DNA of 43,361 bases, taken from positions 1 to 43,361 of the forward strand of contig DHNJ01000265.1 of NCBI GenBank assembly GCA_002409445.1, given 5' to 3'. Position 1 is the stretch's first letter; each line of letters opens with the position of its first letter. This document shows positions 33,021-43,361 of this stretch, in pieces. This stretch comes from Armatimonadetes bacterium UBA5419. Its GTDB lineage: Bacteria > Armatimonadota > UBA10988. Made by a program: the position numbers and the translations under genes. The notes beneath the pieces were generated by a model, which was not told the origin of the DNA, did not search any database, and saw only the letters and a list, made by a program, of their open reading frames with translations.

Positions 33021-34805
33021 ATGCCGACTATGGCCTACGGCGAAATCACGACCGCATACATCCACGACATCGGCGCTGTGCGCTCCAACCAAGAGGACAG
33101 TTTCCTCTGCTGGGTGGCGCCTGGTGGTGAAGCCGCGTCGGGCTTGCGCGCGGTCTTGGCTGTCGCCGACGGCATGGGCGGGCATCAGGCTGGCGAAGTT
33201 GCCAGCAGCCTGGCCATTGACCATCTCCGTCGCTATCTGACCGACTACGCCCAAGACCTAGAGTTCACGGGACCCGAAGACGTCCGCGCCTACCTGGTCG
33301 ACCTGGTCAACGACGCCCACGACAAGATCCTGCAACTGCCCGCTGAACAGCCGGAACACCGCCCCGGCACGACGCTGACCGTGGTCGCCGTCTGGCGCGA
33401 CCAAGCGGTCGTCTGCCATGTGGGTGATAGCCGCTGCTACCGGCTGCGCGGGGCGCGCGCGGTCAGGCTGACCAACGATCATACCTATGCCAGCGAGCAG
33501 GTGCAGCGTGGGACTCTGACTGACGAAGAGGCCGCCCGCTCACCGCTCCGCAACCGCCTCACCCGCTGTCTTGGCGTGGATGCCAACGCACAGTGCGACA
33601 CGGTAATCGTCCCGCTCGCGCCGGGCGATTTGTTGGCCTTGTCGACCGACGGTCTGCACGGCATCGTGCCCGAGCGCGACATCCTCTCGGCGATGGCCTC
33701 GCGGCCGCTGGCCGAGGCGACCGAGGAGCTCCTGCAGCGAGCCCTGTCGGCGGGAGGCCAAGATAACATCACCCTTCTGCTGGCGCAGATCGGCTCGCGG
33801 GTGCTGCTCGCGCGCGACACCGTGCCCGATCTGGTGCACGAGATGCGTACACGGCCGGGTGCGGCGCTGGCCGGTCAGCCCGACCAACCCGTCGGGCTCG
33901 ACTTGCGCAAGTCACTCCTCATTGGTGTGGCGGCGCTGTTCGTCCTCATCATCGGGGCCAAGATGTTCCGCGGTGAGCCCGAACCGGCTGCCCCGCCGCC
34001 CGTGACACCGATCAGCGCGACCGCGCCAACCGCCGCGCCAACGGCACCACGCGAGGCCATCGTGACCTTCACCGCCGACAACCGCGACATCGTCATCCAG
34101 CCGGAGACGCCCGGTGTGACCGTCGAAGGCGCCGGCAACTACACCGTCAGCCAACCGGCGGTAGGCACATTCCGGGTCACCCTGCGCAACGCTGCCGCCG
34201 GCCAGGCCTATGCGCTGGACCCGGCCGATGGCCCGGCGAGCGCTCAGACCAGTGAACTGACCGCCGAGCCGAGCGAAGGTCGCTTCAGCCTGCCTGAAGG
34301 CCAGCATATCCTCCGATTGGGCCGCACAACCAAGGTCACTGTGGCGACGGTGACCGTCGGCCCGGTCACGGACGCAGCCGCAACTCCCGCACCCGCCGCG
34401 GGCCCCACGACGCCAACGGTTGCGCCAACCACGGCTACCGCGGCGTCGGCGGCTGGGGCCAGCGTGCTCTGGCTCTCGGCCGATGGGCGTGACCTGGTCG
34501 TCGGTGCGCCGGAGGCGAATATCGTGGTCACCGGGGCTGAAGGCTACAAGGTCACAAGCAGCAGTCGTGAAGCGCAACGCATCACCTTGAACAACACCGC
34601 CAGCGGCCAGGCTTTCACCGTACGGCCCGCAGGCGGCGGCGACACGCTCGGCCAAGGTGCCTTGCCGGGCGAAGGACCAGCGGCCGAGGTGCGCGTGACC
34701 CCGGGCGACTACGAGTTGCGCGTCGGCACGGGCATCGGCAAGATCGTCGGCACGCTGACCGTGCGTGGGGCCGATACGCCGGCGCCAGCCGCTCCGACTC
34801 CCTAA
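33021..34805 (+). CDS. PP2C-type protein phosphatase with membrane anchor and duplicated outer domain
   Basis: A Ser/Thr phosphatase of 594 residues. The PP2C domain (about 5-260) has all metal motifs: SNQEDS, VADGMGGHQAG (50-54), HVGDSRCYRLR, LSTDGLHGIV and GGQDNITLLL. A transmembrane helix follows (LLIGVAALFVLIIGA, about 298-316). Outside it are two homologous domains of about 105 residues, starting near 344 (VTFTADNRDIVIQPE) and 480 (VLWLSADGRDLVVGAPE), joined by Ala/Thr/Pro-rich linkers. Start choice is open: GTG 33012 fits a leaderless transcript, ATG 33021 is used here, and ATG 33030 has GAGCAGG upstream. The cytosolic catalytic part plus outer domains suggests a receptor-like phosphatase. 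No kinase partner is in the window. Its stop overlaps that of the convergent acetyltransferase gene. Confidence 0.92.
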   Translation: MPTMAYGEITTAYIHDIGAVRSNQEDSFLCWVAPGGEAASGLRAVLAVADGMGGHQAGEVASSLAIDHLRRYLTDYAQDLEFTGPEDVRAYLVDLVNDAHDKILQLPAEQPEHRPGTTLTVVAVWRDQAVVCHVGDSRCYRLRGARAVRLTNDHTYASEQVQRGTLTDEEAARSPLRNRLTRCLGVDANAQCDTVIVPLAPGDLLALSTDGLHGIVPERDILSAMASRPLAEATEELLQRALSAGGQDNITLLLAQIGSRVLLARDTVPDLVHEMRTRPGAALAGQPDQPVGLDLRKSLLIGVAALFVLIIGAKMFRGEPEPAAPPPVTPISATAPTAAPTAPREAIVTFTADNRDIVIQPETPGVTVEGAGNYTVSQPAVGTFRVTLRNAAAGQAYALDPADGPASAQTSELTAEPSEGRFSLPEGQHILRLGRTTKVTVATVTVGPVTDAAATPAPAAGPTTPTVAPTTATAASAAGASVLWLSADGRDLVVGAPEANIVVTGAEGYKVTSSSREAQRITLNNTASGQAFTVRPAGGGDTLGQGALPGEGPAAEVRVTPGDYELRVGTGIGKIVGTLTVRGADTPAPAAPTP

Positions 34806-35368
34806 TCCGCGGCCGGCCGCATGGCCGGGTGGTCGAGGATGCCAACCACGGAATCCCAGTTGGTCGGCTGCTCATGCCGCACGAAGCGGAAACCAAGCCG
34901 CTTCATCAACTGCCATGACCGCGTGTTGTCGACGTGCACACCGTACGCGATCCGCGGTAGTCTTAGCGTTTCAAACGCGTAGTGAACGAGCGCCCCGCAA
35001 GCCTCGGTCGCGTAGCCCTGGCCCCAATGGTCCTGGCCGAGGGCATAGGACAGCTCGGTCTCAAGGTGCGCGACACCCGCGCCGGACGTCGCCTGAAGGG
35101 CCGTCCAGTTGGCTACATATGGACGAAGACCGGCGACGCCAAGGACACCATCGTCCGCCCGGCGGACGATCGCCAAGTAGCCGATGTCACCCCAGCGCGT
35201 ATCCAGGCGGTGGTAGCCAACCCAGTTGGTGACCTCTTCTAGCGACCACGTTGGCCCGCAGAAATGCCGACAGACAACCGGATCGCAGAACAGGGTGGCG
35301 TGCAGATGCGCTGCGTCAGCCCCGACCAATGGGCGCAGCACCAGGCGCTCGGTCGCGATGGTCACCAT
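34802..35368 (-). CDS. GNAT acetyltransferase, RimJ/RimL-like
   Basis: A 188-residue N-acetyltransferase. It begins with TERLVLRPLVGADA, typical of the RimJ/RimL branch. Motif A is LSYALGQDHWGQGYATEAC (acetyl-CoA pyrophosphate loop Q/G-x-x-G-x-G/A), followed by RIAYGVHVDNTRSWQLMKRLGFRF, the DNxxSxxLxxKxGF-like element. The acceptor could be a protein N-terminus or a small amine. The loop YVANWTALQATSGAGVAHLE is an insertion relative to short members. It overlaps the PP2C stop codon by a few bases and stands alone on its strand; the large secreted protein gene ends upstream of it. Confidence 0.9.
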   Translation of the reverse strand: MVTIATERLVLRPLVGADAAHLHATLFCDPVVCRHFCGPTWSLEEVTNWVGYHRLDTRWGDIGYLAIVRRADDGVLGVAGLRPYVANWTALQATSGAGVAHLETELSYALGQDHWGQGYATEACGALVHYAFETLRLPRIAYGVHVDNTRSWQLMKRLGFRFVRHEQPTNWDSVVGILDHPAMRPAAD

Positions 35369-35399
35369 GCGCTCACCCCGGTCCGGTCCACGCCGCCGC

Positions 35400-38300
35400 C
35401 TATTCCATGGCGACGTCGAACCACAGGTCCCAGCTTAGGTTCTGGCCAAAGGGCACCCCGCGGCCCACGGCGTTGGCCCACTCGGGCGGCTGGCTGAACG
35501 TCTGCTTGGCGACACGGGTCGATACCCGGCGCCCATCAGCGAGAAGCAGTTCCAGCCAGGGGTCCTGAGCCGCATAGTAGTCCCGACGCGGGTTACGGAA
35601 GACCAGTTCATTGCGCGCTCGCAAGACATTTGCCACCTCAGCCGGCAGGTCCATTGTCACGTTCTCGAAGACTGCCCACTGCTCGTCGCCGTTGGCCGCC
35701 GGCGCCCGTCCGCACTCGTACCCGTTGATCTCGACGACTTGGTGGTACTGATCGTTGGCATGCAGACCGAACCCGCCGAAGTGCAGCCGCGCGCCGGTCG
35801 CCGTCTTCAGGTCGCTGATGCGCAGACCGGCCAGCGGGAAGGGTGGCGCCGCAGTGGGGCCACGGTCGTAGAGCGAGAGGTCGTAGCGCGGGATCTCGCG
35901 CTGGCTGAGGAGGCGCCAACCAGCCCAGCAGGCCCAGTCGCCGCTAGTTTCATCGTCCAGGCCAGGGTCGGTGATGAGCTTGATGCGCACCGTCTGGCCG
36001 GCCCAGCGGCTCAAGTCCGCCTCCAGCGGCAGCCACTCGTGCTGAGTGACGATCTGCGCCGCGAGCCGGTGCTCCTGGCCCTGGCCGTCAATCACGGCAA
36101 CCCGATAGAGAATGCCATCGCCAGGGTCGCTGCCATCCATCTTGCCGACCTCGCCAGCGATGGTCATCGGCTCGGCCGGTAGCTCGATCGGCGGGAGCAG
36201 CGCGAAAACCTCACCGGTGCCGTTACCGTACGGCGGGTGCGCACGGAGCATCAACTCGCCGGCCTTTCGCTCCCGCGGTACGCCGCAACTCAACGTGTCG
36301 GCGGGCACCATCATCGCGTTATGCACGCTGAGCAGGCGGCCATTGGTCGTGATCTCCCGCCCGCGCAACTGCATGCCCGCCGCGAAAGTATCCGACAGGA
36401 CTGGCCCGGCAACGCGCTGGCTGACCACGCTCAGTAGATGCTCGGTCTCCTGGCTGCCGCCGGCCCAGCTCAGGCGCAACGGTGCGACCACCTCGAACTC
36501 GGCGGTCGGCGCGACGTGTGTGAAGGTCACCTCAACGGGCACACCAGGCACTGCCTCAACCGTTTGCACCTCGCCACGCCAGTCGACGCTGATGAACGTC
36601 GGCGTCGGCAACGCCGAGGTCAGAGTGTGGCGAACAGCGTCATCGGCGACCTGCGAGTCGACCTCGACCGCGCGGACGACAACGAAGTCCAGCCAGCGCC
36701 CGTCGTCCTCCAGCCACAGGTGCGTGCCCGGCACAGCGTCGCGGGGCACCTCGTAGGCGGCCTGCTGCGCGCCGCGGAGCGCGACGGACTCGCCGGGGGT
36801 GACCTCGTAGCGGTCAGCTTCCAGGGCAACCTCACCGGCCCCCGCTGGCGTCAGCTGGTAGGTCAGTGCGCCGTCGACGCGCTGCACCCAGCTGAGCCCG
36901 CGGCTGACGCGGACCTCGGCCGGGCCCACCTCGGTGCCGTCCGCGGCGAAGGCGGTCGCCGTGTACTCGCCGCCCAGGTTGAAGCCGGCCTCGGCGCCGC
37001 CTTCGAGGCAGATGACCCAGCCGCCATCGCGCCGCACGGCGGAAGCAGGGCCGTTGGAGATGGCCTGCCCATAGCGCCGGTACTTGCCGCGCCCATCGAT
37101 GTAGAGGTACTCGGGCGACTCGGCGTAGTCAATCCGCTGGCCGTCGACGTCGCCGGAGAAGACCTGCACGGAGCCGTCCGCCGTCCAGCCGCGGTAACCC
37201 ATGACCGGCAAGTCGATGTCCACACCGTCGACGCTGGCCTGTAGGCGGTCGGTCTCGCTGCCGTTGACGACGGTCACCGTGCCGTCCGTGTACGTGACCG
37301 TCAGCTGACGCCGAGCCAGAGCGTCGCCGACGGCGGCCGTGCTAGTCTCGAGCGGCTCGCCAGCCGCGTCGAAGTAGCGGATGCTCTGGGCCGAAGCCTG
37401 CGTGTAGTGCGCGGCGAGCGCCTGGACCATGAAGTAGTTGCGCATCGACGCGTCCCAGCCGCCAACCAGGAAGCCCGGATGCCCGAAGGCGATCGTCGCG
37501 GCGATGAACCGGTCGAGGTAGCGGTAAGGGTCCTCGCTACCCGGGGCGGTCGCGCCGGCGCCGTAGAACATCGACGGGTAACCCATACCGAAGTTGCAGC
37601 CGAGGTCGTGCATGCGCAACAGGTCAAAGTCGACCAGCCAGGGGTTGTTGGGCAGGCGCGCGTTCTGGTCCTGTGCGTAGTTGCCGTCGACGACGCCGTG
37701 GAGGAAGGTGTGGTGGTTGCCCTCGGAGTAGACGGGGCCGCCCCACGCCTGCCGTTGGAGCATGAGGATCTCGCCCCACGCGTACAAGGTCTGGGCGAAC
37801 GTGCCAGCGCCGGGCGCGCGGACGTCGAAGTCGGTGCGATGCCACGGTGCGAGCGCGGTGTGGACGTCGCAGTAGGCGGTGCTGAAGTGGAACTTCTCCT
37901 GGATCGCCGGCGCGATCTGCTCGCACATGATCACTGACCAGGTCGGCTTGGGCGCATAGCAGCGCATCCAGGCGGTCTGGAGCTGGTTGTTGCTGAGCCG
38001 GTTCACATGGTCGGTGTCCCAGAACTCGTTGACCGGTGCGAAGTCGGTGTAGTTGTTGTACGGACCGTAGGTATAGCCCAGCTCGTCGATCAGCAGGCGC
38101 GTGTACCGCTCCTGCACCTCGTCGCCGCCGCGGCCGGGGGCGGTGCGGGTGCGGAAGGTGAAGCTCTCGCCGTGGTCGCGCCACATCGTCTCGTGATCGG
38201 TGATGATGAGGTGATCGAAGCCACGTTGCTTTGCTTGCCGGAAGTGCGCGGAATCACGCTCACGGTCCGTCGCCGCGTGGGCGAGCCAGACGCCCGTACC

Positions 38301-39719
38301 GGTAACCGAGCGCCAAACCGACGGTGGGTTGTCGATCACGGGCAGCACCTCGTCCAGCCGCGGTGAGACCGTGATGAACAGCCGCTCGAAGACATCGTTG
38401 CGCTGGCCGTCAGTCTTCGGCTCGTAGCGTGCGCCGCCGTTGTAGGTAACGTCGCCCTCCTCGATGCTGCCGGCGCCGAACAGGCCAGAGGCGTTGGAGC
38501 GATACCAGTCGGTGTTGCCCGCCAGAAACAATGGCGCATCAGGGGTACCGGAGGCCGCAATGTGCGGGCGGCCCGGAGTGTAGTTGTAGTACGGGATCTG
38601 CAGCAGTTTGGGGCTAACTAGGCCTGTGGCATACCCATAGCGCACCTCGGTGACCTGGCCGCCGGGGGCCTCGACGTCGACGACCAGGCTCTTGCCCCAC
38701 AGCCGGTAACGGTAGGTCGCCTGGCAACTCGCGTCGTCGAGCGCTAGATTCCAGACCAGCGTCAGCACGTCGCCCGCAAGCTCGCTGCTGACGAGTTCGC
38801 TCGATGTTGGCCGCTGCGCATCGGTCAGGGCGACTCCGCCGTCAACACCCACCTGGAACGCCGGCGCCCCGGCCCAAGTCGCCGAAATGTCGGAAAACCC
38901 GTCACTTGCCGTGCCGACGAGGTATGTCAGTGTGCCGTCTTCGCCTTGGTACGTGAACTCCGCACCTTGGCCCACACGGCGCGCGCTGGTCGTGTGCTCA
39001 GCGCGCACCGGCGGCAGGATCGTCTGCTCACGGGTAGGGAAGGGCAGGCGCCCCGCGCCCGTGTTCTGGCCCGGGTCCTGGCCGGGGAAGGGGTCTACCC
39101 CGCGTTTCGCCCGCGGCGCGAGGTTGAGCGGGGCCAGCGCTTCCTGGTAACAGACAATGCTGTCGACGTAGATGGTGCGATCCTCGCTGTTGGTACCGCG
39201 CTCGATGCGCAGCCCGGCGAACCGCGCGCCGCCGGCCAGCGCTTGCTGCTGGCCCGGCGTGAGGCGCTGGTGCATCAGGTGCCATTCGCCGAAGTTCACC
39301 GTGCCCATGTTCACGGCCACCTCGGCGCCCTGCGGATCAAGCAGTAGCGCGTACACGCCGACCTGCGGCGTGGCCACGTCGGGGGCCCAGCCCCAGTTGT
39401 TGCCGTGGACCCAGACGGTCAAGGCATCGAAGGGTGGGGTGATGGCGCGCGGCGCAGGCGGCCGGAGCGTGACGAGCGGCGCCTGGCCGGTCGCTCGGTA
39501 GGTCAGCTTGCCGACCCAATCTCCCCAGATCTGTCGCTCTCGGGTGCGCTCAAAGGTTGCCTCGGCGTTACTCGCCTCGACGGTCCAAGCTTCCTCTATC
39601 TCGAAATCGACGAGGGCCGGCTGGTGGTCCGCCGTGCGGCCGGCCCAATCAAGCTCATAGGGGCGCTGGCCCACGCCATCGGCGAGCAGCAGCGTCGCTA
39701 GCAGCGTTGAGGCAATCAT
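35400..39719 (-). CDS. Giant secreted multidomain protein, putative glycoside hydrolase
   Basis: 1439 residues with an N-terminal signal peptide (MIASTLLATLLLADG). About 20-230 is a carbohydrate-binding-like beta domain (DALTVWVHGNNWGW, YVDSIVCY). About 240-480 is a second beta-sandwich domain (FTYQGEDGTLTYLVG, YRYRLWGKSLVVDVE). About 490-830 looks like a TIM barrel: FDHLIITDHETMW, YGPYNNYTDFAPVNEFWD, AYCDVHTALAPW with D618, GGPVYSEGNHH with E666, and LGCNFGMGYPSM. Four or more beta domains follow, ending in a region with YDLSLYDRGP and FGGFGLHANDQYHQVVEINGYE. D618 and E666 are candidate catalytic residues by analogy with GH101/DUF5696-like barrels, but the family is not certain. The ATG at 39719 has GGAG 8 nt upstream; the longer frame to 39824 crosses the promoter region and is rejected. 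Confidence 0.82.
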   Translation of the reverse strand: MIASTLLATLLLADGVGQRPYELDWAGRTADHQPALVDFEIEEAWTVEASNAEATFERTRERQIWGDWVGKLTYRATGQAPLVTLRPPAPRAITPPFDALTVWVHGNNWGWAPDVATPQVGVYALLLDPQGAEVAVNMGTVNFGEWHLMHQRLTPGQQQALAGGARFAGLRIERGTNSEDRTIYVDSIVCYQEALAPLNLAPRAKRGVDPFPGQDPGQNTGAGRLPFPTREQTILPPVRAEHTTSARRVGQGAEFTYQGEDGTLTYLVGTASDGFSDISATWAGAPAFQVGVDGGVALTDAQRPTSSELVSSELAGDVLTLVWNLALDDASCQATYRYRLWGKSLVVDVEAPGGQVTEVRYGYATGLVSPKLLQIPYYNYTPGRPHIAASGTPDAPLFLAGNTDWYRSNASGLFGAGSIEEGDVTYNGGARYEPKTDGQRNDVFERLFITVSPRLDEVLPVIDNPPSVWRSVTGTGVWLAHAATDRERDSAHFRQAKQRGFDHLIITDHETMWRDHGESFTFRTRTAPGRGGDEVQERYTRLLIDELGYTYGPYNNYTDFAPVNEFWDTDHVNRLSNNQLQTAWMRCYAPKPTWSVIMCEQIAPAIQEKFHFSTAYCDVHTALAPWHRTDFDVRAPGAGTFAQTLYAWGEILMLQRQAWGGPVYSEGNHHTFLHGVVDGNYAQDQNARLPNNPWLVDFDLLRMHDLGCNFGMGYPSMFYGAGATAPGSEDPYRYLDRFIAATIAFGHPGFLVGGWDASMRNYFMVQALAAHYTQASAQSIRYFDAAGEPLETSTAAVGDALARRQLTVTYTDGTVTVVNGSETDRLQASVDGVDIDLPVMGYRGWTADGSVQVFSGDVDGQRIDYAESPEYLYIDGRGKYRRYGQAISNGPASAVRRDGGWVICLEGGAEAGFNLGGEYTATAFAADGTEVGPAEVRVSRGLSWVQRVDGALTYQLTPAGAGEVALEADRYEVTPGESVALRGAQQAAYEVPRDAVPGTHLWLEDDGRWLDFVVVRAVEVDSQVADDAVRHTLTSALPTPTFISVDWRGEVQTVEAVPGVPVEVTFTHVAPTAEFEVVAPLRLSWAGGSQETEHLLSVVSQRVAGPVLSDTFAAGMQLRGREITTNGRLLSVHNAMMVPADTLSCGVPRERKAGELMLRAHPPYGNGTGEVFALLPPIELPAEPMTIAGEVGKMDGSDPGDGILYRVAVIDGQGQEHRLAAQIVTQHEWLPLEADLSRWAGQTVRIKLITDPGLDDETSGDWACWAGWRLLSQREIPRYDLSLYDRGPTAAPPFPLAGLRISDLKTATGARLHFGGFGLHANDQYHQVVEINGYECGRAPAANGDEQWAVFENVTMDLPAEVANVLRARNELVFRNPRRDYYAAQDPWLELLLADGRRVSTRVAKQTFSQPPEWANAVGRGVPFGQNLSWDLWFDVAME

Positions 39720-39737
39720 CTTGTACTCCAATATAAG
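39707..39737. promoter_or_regulatory. AT-rich divergent promoter region
   Basis: On the minus strand, TATATT (39730-39735) lies 10 nt before the giant protein's ATG. On the plus strand, TTGAGG (39707-39712) and TATAAG (39732-39737) are 19 bp apart and could serve sdhCAB with a leader of about 135 nt. Neither is a close match; the local AT-richness is the main evidence. Confidence 0.3.
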
Positions 39738-39879
39738 CAGTCCGACATGGGTTCGACCCGGCCAGGGCGAGTCCTGCCTGTCGCGCGGTGCGGCGGCATA
39801 GACCTGGTCCGCAGTGATCCCCATGGGCGCCTGGGCTGATCAACTGATTCCGGCCATCGCGGACGAGTGGGAGGTGTGG

Positions 39880-40569
39880 ATGATGAGAGCCGTGACCAAT
39901 CTCTGGCGGCTGACGGTGGGTAAGAAAGTCATCATGGCCGTGTGCGGCCTTGGCTTACTAGGGTTTGTCCTGGGCCACCTGTTCGGCAACCTAAAGATCT
40001 TCATGGGCCGCGAGCATTTCAACGAATACGCGAGCTGGCTACGGGCAATGGGAGAGCCCCTCCTGCCGGCGGGGATGGCACTCTGGGCCTTCCGCATCGG
40101 CCTGCTCGTGATCGTCACACTACACGTGTTGATCGCCTGGCAGCTGTATGTTCTCAGCCAGACCGCGCGGCCCATTCAGTACCGGGTGAACGACACGAAG
40201 CTGGTCGACTCGCGAGTCAGCCTGTTCATGCGCATCACCGGTGTGGCGCTGGCGGTATTCATCCTGTTCCACCTGATGGACCTCACCTGGGGCTGGACCG
40301 ATCCGGTCAACTTCGTCCACGGTGACGCCTACAGCAACGTGGTCCGCAGCTTCAGCCGCGGCTCGGTCTTCTGGTTGTATGTGATCGCCATGGGGACGCT
40401 CTGCCTGCACCTGTACCACGGCATCTACAGCGCGCTGCAGACGCTCGGCCTGAACAGCCCGCGGTACAACGCCCTGCGCCGGCCCGTCGCCGCCATCGTC
40501 GCGATCGGACTACTGCTGGGCAACTGCTTGATGCCCATCTGCGTGCAGCTCGGCCTACTGACCCTCTAG
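39880..40569 (+). CDS. sdhC: Succinate dehydrogenase cytochrome b558 subunit
   Basis: 229-residue membrane anchor of complex II, of the single-subunit five-helix type seen in Bacillus and Bacteroidetes-like enzymes. Helices can be read as KVIMAVCGLGLLGFVLGHLFGNL, GLLVIVTLHVLIAWQLYVL, FMRITGVALAVFILFHLMDL, VFWLYVIAMGTLCLHLYHGIYSAL and PVAAIVAIGLLLGNCLMPICV. Conserved heme-ligand histidines lie in FVLGHLFGN, VTLHVL, ILFHLMD and CLHLYHG. It transfers electrons from the iron-sulphur subunit to quinone. GGGAGG is 5 nt before the ATG at 39880 (a second ATG follows at once). sdhA starts 32 nt downstream. Confidence 0.93.
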   Translation: MMRAVTNLWRLTVGKKVIMAVCGLGLLGFVLGHLFGNLKIFMGREHFNEYASWLRAMGEPLLPAGMALWAFRIGLLVIVTLHVLIAWQLYVLSQTARPIQYRVNDTKLVDSRVSLFMRITGVALAVFILFHLMDLTWGWTDPVNFVHGDAYSNVVRSFSRGSVFWLYVIAMGTLCLHLYHGIYSALQTLGLNSPRYNALRRPVAAIVAIGLLLGNCLMPICVQLGLLTL

Positions 40570-40601
40570 GCGGCCACCGCGCGACATAAGGAGAAATGAC
40601 T

Positions 40602-42514
<1,913 letters not shown>

Positions 42515-42515
<1 letters not shown>

Positions 42516-43273
42516 TGAAGTTGACACTCCATGTTTGGCGACAACCTGGCCCCGACGCCGAGGGCCGCTTCGAAACATACCAGGTGCCCGATGTCGACGA
42601 GCACATGTCCTTCCTCGAGATGCTCGATGTCGTCAACGAGCGGCTGATCGAGGAGGGCAAGGAGCCCATCGCCTTCGAGCATGACTGCCGCGAGGGTATC
42701 TGTGGGGCCTGTGGCTGCCTCATCAACGGTCGGCCGCACGGCCGCACGCGCCTCTCGGCCACGTGCCAGCTGCATATGCGGCACTTCAAGGACGGCGAAG
42801 AGCTGACCATCGAGCCCATGCGGGCAAAGGGCTTCCCGGTGCTCCGCGACCTGATCGTCGACCGCTCCGCGCTGGACCGCATCGTTCAGGCCGGCGGCTA
42901 CATCTCCGCGCGCACCGGTTCGGTACCTGACGCGAACGTCATCCTCGTACCGAAGCTAGACGCCGACTGGTCCATGGACGCGGCCGCCTGCATCGGCTGC
43001 GGCGCCTGCGTGGCAGCCTGTCCGAACGCCTCGGCGATGCTCTTCGTCGCGGCGAAGGTCAGCCATCTCGGGCTGCTGCCCCAAGGCCAGCCCGAGCGCT
43101 ACGAGCGCGTCCAGCGGATGCTAGCTCAGCACGACGCCGAGGGCTTTGGCTACTGCTCGAACCACGGCGCCTGCACCGAAGTCTGCCCGAAGGATATCAG
43201 CCTCGACTTCATCGCCAAGCTGAACCGTGACCTGATGTCCGCGAGCCTGCGCAGCCGAGTCCAGGAAGACTAG
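42515..43273 (+). CDS. sdhB: Succinate dehydrogenase iron-sulphur subunit
   Basis: A 252-residue electron-transfer subunit linking SdhA to SdhC. The N-terminal plant-ferredoxin domain holds the [2Fe-2S] cysteines in CREGICGACG (C58, C63, C66) and C84 in SATCQL; the last spacing is longer than in E. coli, as in Bacillus-type proteins. The C-terminal domain holds the [4Fe-4S]/[3Fe-4S] ligands in CIGCGACVAACPNAS and YCSNHGACTEVCPKDISLDFI. The start overlaps the sdhA stop by one base, so translation is coupled. A hairpin follows the gene. Confidence 0.97.
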
Positions 43274-43282
43274 ACGGACCCG

Positions 43283-43335
43283 GGGCCGAGTCAGAGTCCA
43301 GGCCTGGTGCCGATGGTTGGACCTTGGCTCGGCCC
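43283..43335 (+). terminator. Possible terminator after sdhCAB
   Basis: GGGCCGAG (43283-43290) pairs with CTCGGCCC (43328-43335), and inside it GTCCA (43296-43300) pairs with TGGAC (43318-43322). There is no T tract. AGGAGG near 43350 suggests another plus-strand gene starts beyond the window. Confidence 0.5.
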
Positions 43336-43361
43336 GAGGCCGTCCGCAGGAGGAGTGGCGG

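Overview
The window is about 43 kb of GC-rich bacterial chromosome, densely coding on both strands. It holds 30 protein genes, no RNA genes, no CRISPR array and no insertion sequence. The best taxonomic clue is a tandem pair of type II/IV pseudopilins. Both have the N-terminal core FTLIELLVVIAIIAILAAIL, then FPVFAQAREKAR, and a C-terminal H-x9-DG motif. That combination is typical of Armatimonadota and related planctomycete-like lineages. The many secreted sugar-acting enzymes without SusC/SusD partners, and a Bacillus-type succinate dehydrogenase, fit the same assignment. The phylum is an inference, not proven.

Layout. (1) 1-5139, minus strand: an operon-like set rhaM (L-rhamnose mutarotase), a secreted DUF5060/GH5-like glycosidase, and a LacZ-type beta-galactosidase cut by the window edge. 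(2) 5249-10752, plus: two tandem secreted DUF4838 proteins and a secreted calcineurin-like phosphoesterase. (3) 10756-13373, minus: a neutral-ceramidase-family protein translationally coupled to a DegT/StrS aminotransferase. (4) 13454-16481, plus: a DUF2007 protein, a membrane-anchored TolB-like propeller and the two pseudopilins. (5) 16562-23339, minus: a five-gene run of alpha/beta hydrolase, TPR protein, TIM-barrel glycosidase-like protein, ArsC-like protein and heparinase II/III lyase, closed by a strong hairpin. (6) 23535-32989: a VanW protein and an ABC exporter (plus), a GT4 glycosyltransferase and an ADP-ribosylglycohydrolase (minus), then an unusual zinc-ribbon ABC exporter and an aldo/keto reductase relative (plus). 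(7) 33021-39719: a membrane-anchored PP2C phosphatase with duplicated outer domains, a GNAT acetyltransferase and a 1439-residue secreted protein. (8) 39880-43273: sdhCAB.

Regions 1, 2, 5 and 7 look like machinery for degrading complex glycans, possibly containing rhamnose, galactose and uronic acids. RhaM, LacZ, a heparinase-like lyase and alpha-glucuronidase-related DUF4838 proteins support that reading. Region 6 looks like cell-envelope export or modification. sdhCAB supplies respiration.

Regulatory signals that can be read directly include several TTGACN/TANNNT promoters, two candidate operators in divergent promoter regions, and a recurring placement of -10-like hexamers 6-10 nt before start codons that suggests leaderless transcripts. 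The most unusual proteins are the PH-like/zinc-ribbon/ABC exporter fusion, the aldo/keto reductase relative that has lost most of its catalytic tetrad, the PP2C with duplicated outer domains, and the giant putative glycosidase.
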